A stretch of DNA of 64,000 bases, taken from the NCBI RefSeq assembly GCF_900101095.1, contig NZ_FNFM01000002.1, forward strand, positions 372,001-436,000. Reading direction: 5' to 3'. The notes under the pieces were generated by a model that saw only the letters and a list, made by a program, of their open reading frames with translations, had not been told where the DNA came from and made no database searches. Below, piece after piece: positions 43,799 through 52,301 of the stretch; within the stretch, counting starts at the first letter, position 1; each line of letters begins with the position of its first letter. Source of the DNA: Actinopolyspora mzabensis (GTDB lineage Bacteria; Actinomycetota; Actinomycetes; Mycobacteriales; Pseudonocardiaceae). Position numbers and translations under genes: made by a program.

Positions 43799-44455
43799 TC
43801 ACTCCGTGCCGGGGCGGATGAGTCCCGTCTCGTAGGCGAGCACCACGGCCTGCACCCGGTCGCGCAGCTCGAGTTTGGCCAGGATACGGCCGATGTGGGT
43901 CTTGACGGTGGCCTCCGAAAGGTAGAGGCGCTCGGCGATCTCGCCGTTGGACAGGCCACGTGCCATGTTGACCAGCACTTCGCGCTCGCGCCCGGTCAGC
44001 GACTCCAGTACGGAGTCGTCACGCAGCTTCGTCTCGCCCGTTCCGATGAAACGATCGAGCAACCTGCGCGTCACGCTCGGCGATACGACCGCGTCGCCCT
44101 CGTCCACCGAGCGCACCGCGGAGACCAGATCCGCCGGAGGCGTGTCCTTGAGCAGGAATCCGCTGGCTCCCGCCCGGAGCGCGGACAGCGCGTAGTCGTC
44201 CAGGTCGAAGGTGGTCATCACGAGCACCTTGGCGAGCTCCTCGCCCACGATGAGCTCGGTGGCGCGCACCCCGTCCATGCCGGGCATGCGGACGTCCATC
44301 AGCACCACGTCGGGAGCGAGTTCCCGTGCTCGTTCGACCGCCGCGGCACCGTCGTCGGCCTCGGCCACCACCTCCACGTCCTCCTGGGCGTCCAGCACCA
44401 TGCGCAGCCCCACCCGCATGAGTTCCTGGTCGTCGACGAGCACCACCCGAACCAT
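43799..44455 (-). CDS. NarL-family response regulator
   Basis: 218 residues. Receiver: 'VVLVDDQELMRVGLRMVLD', Asp in 'DVVLMDVRMPGMDG', 'LVMTTFDLDDYA', 'FLLKDTPP'. LuxR helix-turn-helix: 'LTGREREVLVNMARGLSNGEIAERLYLSEATVKTHIGRIL'. Partner of the kinase 62 bases upstream; together a second two-component pair of the same type as that at 34-36 kb. ATG at 44455. Confidence 0.94.
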   Translation of the reverse strand: MVRVVLVDDQELMRVGLRMVLDAQEDVEVVAEADDGAAAVERARELAPDVVLMDVRMPGMDGVRATELIVGEELAKVLVMTTFDLDDYALSALRAGASGFLLKDTPPADLVSAVRSVDEGDAVVSPSVTRRLLDRFIGTGETKLRDDSVLESLTGREREVLVNMARGLSNGEIAERLYLSEATVKTHIGRILAKLELRDRVQAVVLAYETGLIRPGTE

Positions 44456-44517
44456 GCGGATCAGCCTATAGCAGAATTCTCCGGCCCGGTTTCCGTAGTG
44501 GGGGACGGGTACCCCGC

Positions 44518-45717
44518 TCAGCTCGCGGTCGCGGACTCCCCAGCCAACAAGAGCTCCGCGCGCACCCGCCAACCGCCCTCCTCCGCCGGTCCCGCCTCCA
44601 GGCTCCCGCCGTAGATGGCCGCGCGTTCGCGCATCCCGATGAGACCGTTGCCGCCCGGCACCGCCTCCGACGCGAGCACTCCCCTGGCCCCGTTGTCGGT
44701 GACTTCGATCCGCACCCGCTCGCCGTCGTTGCGCAGCAGCACGGCGGCCGTGGCGTGCCATCCCGCGTGCTTGAGCACGTTGGTCAGCGACTCCTGCACG
44801 ATGCGATAGATCCCCAGCCCCTGTCCGGTGGGAATCCGATCGAGATCACCCTCGACCCGGAACGTCACCGGCAGCCCCAGACCACGCACCCGCTCCACCA
44901 GTTCGTACACCCCGCCGACGCCGGGCTGCGGGTCGCGTCGGGCGCTGTCGTCGGCCTCGGTCCGGTTCCGCAGCACGTGCAGCAGGCTGCGCAACTCGAC
45001 GAGTGCCTCCCTGCCGGTGTCCCCGATCGTGTGCAGCGCCCGCACAGCGTTGTCCGGGGCGTCGCGGACGATGTACGCCGCGCCGTCGGCATGGGTGACC
45101 ATCACGTTCACCGAGTGGGCCAGCACGTCGTGCAGCTCCCTGGCGATGCGGTTGCGTTCCTCGGCCACCGCGATCCTGGCCTGCTGGTCGCGCTCGAACT
45201 CCAGACCGCGCAGCCGGCTCTCCATCGCCTCCTGGTAGGCCCGGCGGGCCCCGAAGTACTCGCCGAGCACCCAGCAGAATCCGAGCACGAGCACCAGTTG
45301 CACGGCGAACAGCGCCCACGGGGGCGTGACACCGGTCGTCGGATAGCTCGACAGCAGCCAGACCGCGAGCACCGCGCCCACGTAACCGCCCCCCGCCCTC
45401 CTGCCGACATAGGCGACGAGGGTGTAGACCATGATCAGCACTGCCAGGAAACCCGGCCGCAAGAGGGGTGGGTGCGGACCGAACAGCTGGAAGAGCAGAC
45501 CGAGCAGCACGGCACAGGCCGTCACACCGGGCAGGTTCCGCCGGAACGCGAGTGGGAACACCAGCAGCGCGCCCGCCAGGACGCTCCAGAACCCGATCAG
45601 ATGCTCGGCACCCCAGGTTATCACCACAGCGGCGAGCTCGGTAAACAGCAGCAATACCATGATCGAGACATCGCCCACGCTCGGATGCGCACGCATCCAC
45701 AGACTGAGTCGCCGCAC
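44518..45717 (-). CDS. HisKA_3 sensor histidine kinase
   Basis: 399 residues. Four to five N-terminal membrane helices (residues ~17-150), a short coiled coil, phospho-acceptor His in 'ARELHDVLAHSVNVMVTHADGA' (~residue 195) and an HATPase with 'YRIVQESLTNVLKHAG', 'EVTDNGARG' and 'GNGLIGMRERAAIYGG'. Divergent from the dynamin operon, with a 110-base gap, so it could respond to envelope stress that also calls for the GTPases (inference). Confidence 0.93.
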   Translation of the reverse strand: MRRLSLWMRAHPSVGDVSIMVLLLFTELAAVVITWGAEHLIGFWSVLAGALLVFPLAFRRNLPGVTACAVLLGLLFQLFGPHPPLLRPGFLAVLIMVYTLVAYVGRRAGGGYVGAVLAVWLLSSYPTTGVTPPWALFAVQLVLVLGFCWVLGEYFGARRAYQEAMESRLRGLEFERDQQARIAVAEERNRIARELHDVLAHSVNVMVTHADGAAYIVRDAPDNAVRALHTIGDTGREALVELRSLLHVLRNRTEADDSARRDPQPGVGGVYELVERVRGLGLPVTFRVEGDLDRIPTGQGLGIYRIVQESLTNVLKHAGWHATAAVLLRNDGERVRIEVTDNGARGVLASEAVPGGNGLIGMRERAAIYGGSLEAGPAEEGGWRVRAELLLAGESATAS

Positions 45718-45827
45718 GTCCGCCGATGCTATGCCAGGTGAGTCGGCGATCGCCTCATTCCGGGGTCGAAATCGAGGTCATACTTGAGAGGCAGAGGGTC
45801 GACAGCGCCTCGCACGGAAGGAGCCCG

Positions 45828-47426
45828 TTGACTACGCAGCGAACCCGCGGGCCGTTGTCTGACGTGGTGGCGCGGCTGTGCGCCGACCTGCGCGGCAGGG
45901 TCGGAGCGGACACCGCGAACGGGTTGCACGAGGTGGTGCTCCGGCTCGGGGAACCGTTGCAGCTTGCGGTGGTGGGCAGGATCAAGTCCGGCAAGTCCAC
46001 GCTGGTCAACGCCCTGATCGGACGTAACGTGGCGCCGACCGACGTCGGCGAGTGCACGCGGGTCGTCACCCGATTCCGGTACGGCACGGTGGACCGGGTC
46101 GAGGTGGTCCTGCGCGACGGTGGCAAACGGTCGCTGCCGTTCACCTCCGACGGGGCGATCCCGGCTGATCTGGGAGTGGAGCGGGAGCGCGTCTCACACC
46201 TGGAGGCCTACCTGACCAACGAGGCGCTGCGCGATCTGACGGTGATCGACACTCCGGGGCTGGGGTCGACCGACGACTCCTCGGTCGCCCGCACCGAGGC
46301 GGTACTGGGTAGGGAGGCGGTGCCGGGCGAATCCGGAGCGGCGGAGACCGGAGCGGCGGGGACCGAAGCGGCGGAGCCGGAGGAACGCGCCGAAGCACTG
46401 GACCCGGTGTCGCGGAGCGCGGTGGCGGGCGCGGAGGCCGTGCTCTACGTCGTCACGCAGTCGGTGCGGGCCGACGACCGGCGGGCGCTGAGCTCGTTCG
46501 GCGCCGCGACCGGCAACCGCCCCGCGGGCCCGGCGAACGCGTTGGCCGTGCTGAACAAGGCGGACACGGTGGAGCCGGAGTCGGTGCGCGAGAGCGACGG
46601 CAGCGTGTGGCACGCGGCGAGTCTGCTGGCCGGCAGGCAGGCCCGGCAGCTCGGCCCGCGGGTGACCGACGTGCTCCCGGTGGTCGGGTTGCTCGCGGAG
46701 ACCGCCGAGACCGGGGTGTTCACCGCTTCCGATGCCGAGGCGCTGCACCGGCTTGCCGGGCTGGACGAGACGACCAGGGAAACCCTGCTGATCTCCGCGG
46801 ATCTGTTCACCGGCTGGGAGTGCGACGTGCCGACGGGCACCCGGACCCGCCTGCTGGAACTGCTCGATCTGTACGGCATCAGGTGTGCCCTGGAGGCCAT
46901 AGCCGCCGACCCGGACATCACGGCGGGGGAACTGCGTCGAGTGCTGCACGAGTCCTCCGGCCTGTCCGAGGTCTCCCGCAGGTTGAACGCGGTCTTCCGC
47001 GCCCGGGCCGACGGCATCAAGGCCGCGGCGGGTCTGGCGTCGATGACGGCCGTGGCGCAGCGGAGTCGGGACCCGGCGGAACGCGGGCGGATCCAGGACG
47101 GGATCGAAGCACTGCTGGCACGGCCCGACGCGCACCAGCTGCGGCTGCTGGAGGTGTTGACGCTGGTCTCCTCGGGCGAGGTCACGCTGCCGAACGACCT
47201 GCTCGACGAGGTGCTGCGGCTGGGGGCCTCGAACAATCCGTCCGAAAGGCTGGGGATGCTCGGGGGAGCTCCGGAGCGGCTGCTCGAGTACGCGATGGAA
47301 CGCGCCAACTGGTGGCGCTCGTTCGCATCGCTGGGCGCCACCCCGGCGCAGAGCCGGGTGGCCCACGTGGTGCACCGTGCCTACTTCCTGCTGTGGCAGC
47401 AACTGCGCAGCGGGACGCGCGGGTGA
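45828..47426 (+). CDS. dynamin-like GTPase (first of pair)
   Basis: 532 residues. G domain: P-loop 'VVGRIKSGKSTLVNALIG' (~residues 46-63), switch Thr in 'ECTRVVTRF', 'VIDTPGLGSTDD' (~142) and 'VLNKADT' (~243). An Ala/Glu/Gly insert follows DTPG. The C-terminal half is helical ('FRARADGIKAAAGLASM', 'LLEYAMERANWWRSF') and lacks an obvious membrane hairpin, as in IniC-like partners. Bacterial dynamins remodel or protect membranes. TTG start with GGAAGGAG about 7 bases before. It heads an operon with a GrpE-like protein and a second GTPase. Confidence 0.88.
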   Translation: MTTQRTRGPLSDVVARLCADLRGRVGADTANGLHEVVLRLGEPLQLAVVGRIKSGKSTLVNALIGRNVAPTDVGECTRVVTRFRYGTVDRVEVVLRDGGKRSLPFTSDGAIPADLGVERERVSHLEAYLTNEALRDLTVIDTPGLGSTDDSSVARTEAVLGREAVPGESGAAETGAAGTEAAEPEERAEALDPVSRSAVAGAEAVLYVVTQSVRADDRRALSSFGAATGNRPAGPANALAVLNKADTVEPESVRESDGSVWHAASLLAGRQARQLGPRVTDVLPVVGLLAETAETGVFTASDAEALHRLAGLDETTRETLLISADLFTGWECDVPTGTRTRLLELLDLYGIRCALEAIAADPDITAGELRRVLHESSGLSEVSRRLNAVFRARADGIKAAAGLASMTAVAQRSRDPAERGRIQDGIEALLARPDAHQLRLLEVLTLVSSGEVTLPNDLLDEVLRLGASNNPSERLGMLGGAPERLLEYAMERANWWRSFASLGATPAQSRVAHVVHRAYFLLWQQLRSGTRG

Positions 47427-47500
47427 CCGGACTCCTCGAACGTGCCGACAGTGCTCGATGGCCCGCCCCGCTCCGCCCGACCCGCGGTGTGCCCCACACC

Positions 47501-47551
47501 TGTCGGGTGGGGGTCCCTGTCGGGTGGGGGTCCCTGTCGGGTGGGGGTCAC
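47501..47551. repeat. 17-bp G-rich tandem repeat, 3 units
   Basis: TGTCGGGTGGGGGTCCC twice exactly and once with a final change. Each unit has G3 and G5 runs, so two units could form a G-quadruplex on the + strand. It lies in the 314-base gap inside the dynamin/GrpE operon. Unit length is not a multiple of three, in line with non-coding sequence. Confidence 0.85.
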
Positions 47552-47573
47552 AGCCATGCCGGGCGGCGTCGTT

Positions 47574-47601
47574 ACAGCCCTGCCGGAACAGCCCTGCCGG
47601 A
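47574..47601. repeat. 14-bp tandem duplication
   Basis: ACAGCCCTGCCGGA twice head to tail, 22 bases after the G-rich repeat in the same gap. Confidence 0.8.
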
Positions 47602-47740
47602 ACCGAGCGCGAGATTACTCGCGAGTGGAACCGAACACCGCGCCGCCGCGTCCAATGCGGCGGCAGCAGGGGCTTCGTATCGCGTCCCTCGGCCGAGAGA
47701 CCTGGGGTTGGGCAAGCCGCAACGGAGTTCGGAAACGCTG

Positions 47741-48124
47741 ATGGCCACTTTGAGCAACGAATCGCTCGTCGACCCGCTGGACCAGGCGCTGGCGGAGCGG
47801 GAAAAGCTGATCGAACTGTGCATGTACGCCTTCGACCGGACGCGCAGCGCGGGCGTCACCGAACGGCTGACGGAGGGAATGAGCACTGTGGGGGTAACCG
47901 CGTTACGTCCCGACGGGGAGCGGTTCGACCCGACCAGGCACGAGGCGGGAGGCACGGTCGCCACCGGTGACCACTCGCTGGACGGTGTCATCGCGGAAAC
48001 CGAGGTTCTCGGGTTCTCCGACCGAGGACGGATGCTGCGGCCCCCCGTCGTGGTGGTCTACCGCTCGAACCACGAGAGTTCCACCGTGGAACCGACGTCC
48101 TCCGGTGAGTCCACCGCGTCATGA
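47741..48124 (+). CDS. GrpE-like nucleotide exchange protein (short)
   Basis: 127 residues. The C-terminal part matches the GrpE beta domain: 'GVTALRPDGERFDPTRHEAGGTVATGDHSLDGVIAETEVLGF' then 'RMLRPPVVVVYR' (compare canonical 'FDPxxHEAV... RVLRPAxVxV'). The long GrpE coiled coil is reduced to ~45 residues. It should interact with an Hsp70, but no Hsp70 gene is next to it; in related genomes such genes occur beside an Hsp70 and dynamins. The stop overlaps the next start (ATGA), so it is coupled to the second GTPase. Confidence 0.8.
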   Translation: MATLSNESLVDPLDQALAEREKLIELCMYAFDRTRSAGVTERLTEGMSTVGVTALRPDGERFDPTRHEAGGTVATGDHSLDGVIAETEVLGFSDRGRMLRPPVVVVYRSNHESSTVEPTSSGESTAS

Positions 48125-50001
48125 GCACGAACTCTCCGCTCTCGAACCTGCCGGGCGCCGACGCGGCGGCGGCCTCGCAACTGCCCACCCAGGTGAAGCA
48201 GACCCGGGAGAACCTGACCGCGCTGGTGCGGGAGGTCGACACCGAGGCTGCTGAGTGGATCGAGCGCATCAGGAACTCGCGCACCGCCGTTCCGGGGGTG
48301 GTGGCGGTCGGCGAGACGAACCGGGGAAAGAGTTCCCTGGTCAACGCTCTGCTGGGCAGCCATGATCTGTCCCCCGTGGATGCCGATGTGGCAACGTCCA
48401 CCTATCTGTGGTTCCAGCACGGTACCGAGTGGGCCGGTTACGCGTGCTACCCCGGCGAGCAGGAACCGGTGCGGTTCGACATCGAGGAGCTGGGCTCCTG
48501 GTCCTCGGGAGCTGGCGAGCTCCCGGCCGGTGAACTGCCACCGAGATACATCAGGGTCGATGCTCCGCTGGAACCGCTGCGAGAACTCACGCTGGTGGAC
48601 ACACCCGGAGTTGGCGGGCTGCAGGCCGTGCACGGCGAGCTCGCCGCCGAAGCCGCCGCTTCCGCGACCGCGCTGCTGTTCGTGGCGGACGCCTCGGCTC
48701 CGTTCGGTCGCGGCGAGCTGGACTTCCTGCACAGCGTGAGCAACCGCGTGGAGACCGTGCTGTTCGTGCTGACCAAGACGGATCGGCATCGGGGTTGGCG
48801 CAGGGTGCTGGAGGAGAACCGGCAACTGCTGGCCACGCACGCCCCGCGGTTCGCCGAGGTTCCGATATATCCGGTTTCGGCGCGGATGGCCGAACTCGCC
48901 GCACGTTCCTCCGCCCCGGAGAGCGCGGCGATGCTGCGGGAACGCTCCGGTGTGGACGAGCTGCGTTCCGCGTTGCGGCAACTGGTCGCGGGCCACTCCG
49001 CGATGCTCGGCGAGGCCAACACCATGCGCGGCATGTCCACAGTGCTCAGCGAAATCGTCTCCGGCCTGGAGGGTGAGAAACGGGCGCTCACCGCAGGGGA
49101 GAGGGAAGTGGAGTCACTGCGCGCCAGACGGGAGGAGCTCGCGACGGCGCGCCGCTCCTCCACCCGGGGTTGGCAGGTCAAGCTGCGCGGGCGGATCCAG
49201 CGCACCCGCGTGGAGACCAGCCACGAGGTCACCGACCGGGTGCGCGAGGTGCAGAACTGGTTCCGACGCGAGGTCGATACTGCCGACGGGGAGAAGCTGG
49301 CGTCGCTGCCCGGGCAGGTCGACTCGGCGCTGCAGCTGGTCTCGACGCGAGTGGCCACCCTGCTGTCGGGCCGCCTGGACGAGGTGGCTCGCGACTCGCT
49401 GGCCGAACTGTTCGGCGAGGCGGAGCTGAACGTGATCCGCGCCCAGTTCGCACGCGGTAACCGCTCCCCGGTGGCGCTGCGCCCACCGGAGAGCAGGCCA
49501 CCCACCGCCGAGGACAAACTGCTGGTTTTCATGGGCGTTTCCGGCGGGTTGGGAGTCGGCCGCGCCGCGGCGATGCCGCTGGCGGGGATCGGGGTGGGCG
49601 CACTCAATCCCGTGGTGCTGCCGGTGACGATCGTGCTGGGCCTCGGGGCGGGCTGGTGGATGGCCCGCACCCGCAAGCACGCTGCCGACAAGCAGCACAT
49701 GAAGCAGTGGCTCGGCGACGCGATCTCGGAAGCGCGCTCGGCACTGGACCAACTGGTCTCCGAACAGCTCATCGATGCGGAGCAGCAGTTGTCGCTCGCG
49801 CTCGACGAGGCGCTGAGCAAGCGGATGGAGTCGATCGAGAGCGAACTCCGCGAGATCGACCAGGCGCTGAAGCTGGACTCGGCCGAGCGCAACCGGCAGT
49901 TGCAGCTGGTGAACCGCAGGTTGGAGGAGGCGGTTTCCGGCCGGGACAACGTGGAGCGGTTGCTGGAACGGATACGCGGGCTGCGCGACCGCTCCGGGTG
50001 A
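48121..50001 (+). CDS. dynamin-like GTPase with membrane hairpin (second of pair)
   Basis: 626 residues. G domain: 'VVAVGETNRGKSSLVNALLG' (~61-80), 'LTLVDTPGVGGL' (~157) and 'FVLTKTDRHRG' (~216). Helical stalk with heptads (~300-420, 'REVESLRARREELATARR'), then a hydrophobic hairpin 'LLVFMGVSGGLGVGRAAAMPLAGIGVGALNPVVLPVTIVLGLGAGWW' region (~462-512), and a C-terminal coiled coil to the end. This is the layout of IniA/DynA-type bacterial dynamins: membrane-inserted and probably heteromeric with the first GTPase. Overlaps the GrpE-like gene by ATGA. Confidence 0.9.
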   Translation: MSTNSPLSNLPGADAAAASQLPTQVKQTRENLTALVREVDTEAAEWIERIRNSRTAVPGVVAVGETNRGKSSLVNALLGSHDLSPVDADVATSTYLWFQHGTEWAGYACYPGEQEPVRFDIEELGSWSSGAGELPAGELPPRYIRVDAPLEPLRELTLVDTPGVGGLQAVHGELAAEAAASATALLFVADASAPFGRGELDFLHSVSNRVETVLFVLTKTDRHRGWRRVLEENRQLLATHAPRFAEVPIYPVSARMAELAARSSAPESAAMLRERSGVDELRSALRQLVAGHSAMLGEANTMRGMSTVLSEIVSGLEGEKRALTAGEREVESLRARREELATARRSSTRGWQVKLRGRIQRTRVETSHEVTDRVREVQNWFRREVDTADGEKLASLPGQVDSALQLVSTRVATLLSGRLDEVARDSLAELFGEAELNVIRAQFARGNRSPVALRPPESRPPTAEDKLLVFMGVSGGLGVGRAAAMPLAGIGVGALNPVVLPVTIVLGLGAGWWMARTRKHAADKQHMKQWLGDAISEARSALDQLVSEQLIDAEQQLSLALDEALSKRMESIESELREIDQALKLDSAERNRQLQLVNRRLEEAVSGRDNVERLLERIRGLRDRSG

Positions 50002-50021
50002 AGGATCGGGGCTGCCCGGCC

Positions 50022-50242
50022 GGGTTGTGTGGGTGGTCGCTTGGCGGAACCTCTGGCACGGCTCTCGCTGCGGGTGCCCCGACATCGAGTGTTACTACGC
50101 CACGTCGGGACCGTCCTCGCGAGAGCCGCACCCGAGAACCCGCGGCGGTGCCGACTGCGTGAGTGGTCGAGGTTCGGCCTGTGTAGGTGGTGGGAGTTCG
50201 GCCTGCGTTGAAGTGGCCCGGCGATTTCGCGAGAAATTGACG
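50022..50242. repeat. ~200-bp structured intergenic repeat, copy B
   Basis: Second copy of the element at 17378-17578, same orientation. The stems are kept: CGGCTCTCG (50059-50067) with CGAGAGCCG (50120-50128) and CCCGAC with GTCGGG inside. The loop and the spacer before the palindrome differ (a ~20-base near-duplication GGTGGGAGTTCGGCCTG is added). It ends in the palindrome at 50220-50242. Situated directly after the second dynamin gene. Confidence 0.7.
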
Positions 50243-50293
50243 AACGCCCAGGCCGGACCACTTCACGCACCGGGTCCCCTCGCCCAGCCGCCC

Positions 50294-50318
50294 GGCGATT
50301 TCGCGAGAAATCGACGCC
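50294..50318. repeat. ATTTCGCGAGAAAT palindrome, copy
   Basis: GATTTCGCGAGAAATCGACG within a GGC...GCC frame, 74 bases after the copy that closes element B. In the gap before the siderophore operon. Confidence 0.7.
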
Positions 50319-50546
50319 GCGGACACGGTGGCGCGGGGACGGCTGAGCGGCCACAGGGGACCCCACGAGCGAGACCTCTAACCACTTCCGCTTCCCACAC
50401 TCCGGGAGGGGCAGCCGGCCGTGGCGGGTATTCGCTTCCGAGGCCTCGCCGGCGAGTTTCGCCGCGAGGACGACACCACCACCCGACGACACCACCACCC
50501 GACCGAACGTCCGACGTGAACGGACTCACGACACAGCGAGCTCGAA

Positions 50547-50565
50547 ATAGGTTAGCCTAAGTTCA
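50547..50565. promoter_or_regulatory. iron box 1 (DtxR/IdeR/DmdR site)
   Basis: ATAGGTTAGCCTAAGTTCA matches 15 of 19 positions of TTAGGTTAGSCTAACCTAA. It lies 146 bases before desA. Binding of Fe-loaded DtxR-type repressor would shut off desABCD in iron-rich conditions (established for Streptomyces des). Confidence 0.88.
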
Positions 50566-50567
50566 AT

Positions 50568-50586
50568 GAAAATTAGGCTAACCTAA
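50568..50586. promoter_or_regulatory. iron box 2 (DtxR/IdeR/DmdR site)
   Basis: The last 14 bases TTAGGCTAACCTAA match exactly; 15 of 19 overall. It is 21 bases from box 1, two helical turns, so two dimers can bind side by side. The rest of the 709-base gap 50002-50710 holds element B and two palindromes. Confidence 0.88.
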
Positions 50587-50710
50587 TTCCGCACGGTCGC
50601 GACGCGCCGAACACGGTGGCTGACCTCGCAACGAGGTACTCGAAGCCGCGATGCGGCGCACGCCCCCAAGCCATCCGGCATCGCACACCCAGCACCGAGG
50701 AGGACGGTTC

Positions 50711-52276
50711 GTGAGTTTCCTCGTACCACCGGCCGAGCAGACCGCTGCGACATCGGCACAGTCCGTCGACCCCAAGTCGTACCTGCTGGACGAACACAAC
50801 ACCGAGCAGTACCGCGATTCGGTGACCGAAGGGGTACAGCGGGTGATCGGCGAACTCCTGGATCCGGGCCACCAGCCCACCACCGGAGTCACCCCCGAGC
50901 AGCTCGGGCCGGTCATCGGCGGAATCGACCTGGACGAACCGTTGCCGGACACCAAGAGCGCGCTCGACGAGCTGGAACGGGTCTACCTGCACGACGCCGT
51001 CTACTTCCAGCACCCGCGCTACCTGGCCCACCTCAACTGCCCGATCGTCATCCCCGCCCTGCTGGGCGAAGCCATCGGCTCGGCGATCAACTCCTCACTG
51101 GACACCTGGGACCAGAGCGCGGGCGGCACGCTCATCGAACGGCGGCTGATCGACTGGACCACTGCCCGCATCGGCTTCGGCCCGACCGCCGACGGGGTGT
51201 TCACCAGCGGAGGAACCCAGTCCAACCTGCAGGGACTCTTCATAGCCCGCGAGCAGGCGCTGCAACGGCACGCGGCGGAGAGCGGAACCGGCGGACCGGA
51301 GAGCGACCGCGCCGAACAGCTGTCGCGCCTGCGTGTCATCGCCTCGGCCGACAGCCACTTCAGCGTTGTCAAGGCGGCGAAACTGCTGGGCATGGGCGCT
51401 GCTTCGGTGCTGACCGTGCCCACCGACGAGCACCGGCGCATGCGGGCCGACGAGCTGCACGAGCTGCTGCGGAGCTGCCACGAGGCGGGACTGACCACGA
51501 TGGCCGTGGTGGCCACGGCGGGCACCACCGACTTCGGCAGCATCGACCCGCTCTCCGATATCGCGGCGCTGTGCGAGCGGTTCGGGGTGTGGCTGCACGT
51601 GGACGCGGCGTACGGCTGCGGTCTACTGGTCTCCCGGGAGAGCGCCCGACTGGACGGGATCGAACGCGCCGACTCGGTGATCGTGGACTACCACAAGTCG
51701 TTCTTCCAGCCGGTGAGTTCCAGCGCGGTACTCGTGCGGGACGGCTCCGTGCTGCGGCACGCCACCTACCACGCGGACTACCTGAACCCGGAGCGCCACG
51801 TGGCCGAACGGGTTCCGAACCAGGTGGACAAGAGCATCCAGACCACCAGGCGGTTCGACGCGCTCAAACTCTGGCTGACCCTGCGGATCATGGGCCCGGA
51901 CGCGCTCGGGCGACTCTTCGACGACGTGCTGGACCTGGCCGAGCGCACCTGGGAGATGCTGCGGGCCGATCCACGTTTCGAGGTGGTCAACCGTCCCGAG
52001 CTGAGCGCCCTGGTGTTCCGCTACGTGCCCGCCGCGAACGCGGACGGACAGCTCTGCGACCGGGTCAACCTGCACGCGCGCGACGCGCTGTACCGCTCGG
52101 GTGCCGCGATGGTGGCCGAGACGGTCGTCGACGGGAACACCTACCTGAAGTTCACCCTGCTCAACCCGCGCACCACGCTGCGGGACGTCGCCGAGGTGTG
52201 CGAGCTGATCGTCGAACACGGCAACCGGTACCTGACCGGGACGCCCGAGGCGGATCCCGAGCGCCGTGCGAGCTGA
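50711..52276 (+). CDS. desA: PLP-dependent lysine decarboxylase, desferrioxamine biosynthesis
   Basis: 521 residues, group II decarboxylase. It makes cadaverine from lysine, the first step to desferrioxamines. Motifs: '[32 protein letters not shown]', '[13 protein letters not shown]', '[16 protein letters not shown]', '[11 protein letters not shown]' and the PLP-binding Lys in '[15 protein letters not shown]' (~residue 327). GTG at 50711 is preceded by GAGGAGG. First gene of desABCD. Confidence 0.95.
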   Translation: MSFLVPPAEQTAATSAQSVDPKSYLLDEHNTEQYRDSVTEGVQRVIGELLDPGHQPTTGVTPEQLGPVIGGIDLDEPLPDTKSALDELERVYLHDAVYFQHPRYLAHLNCPIVIPALLGEAIGSAINSSLDTWDQSAGGTLIERRLIDWTTARIGFGPTADGVFTSGGTQSNLQGLFIAREQALQRHAAESGTGGPESDRAEQLSRLRVIASADSHFSVVKAAKLLGMGAASVLTVPTDEHRRMRADELHELLRSCHEAGLTTMAVVATAGTTDFGSIDPLSDIAALCERFGVWLHVDAAYGCGLLVSRESARLDGIERADSVIVDYHKSFFQPVSSSAVLVRDGSVLRHATYHADYLNPERHVAERVPNQVDKSIQTTRRFDALKLWLTLRIMGPDALGRLFDDVLDLAERTWEMLRADPRFEVVNRPELSALVFRYVPAANADGQLCDRVNLHARDALYRSGAAMVAETVVDGNTYLKFTLLNPRTTLRDVAEVCELIVEHGNRYLTGTPEADPERRAS

Positions 52277-52301
52277 CCGAGAACTCCGAAGGGAAAACCC
52301 C

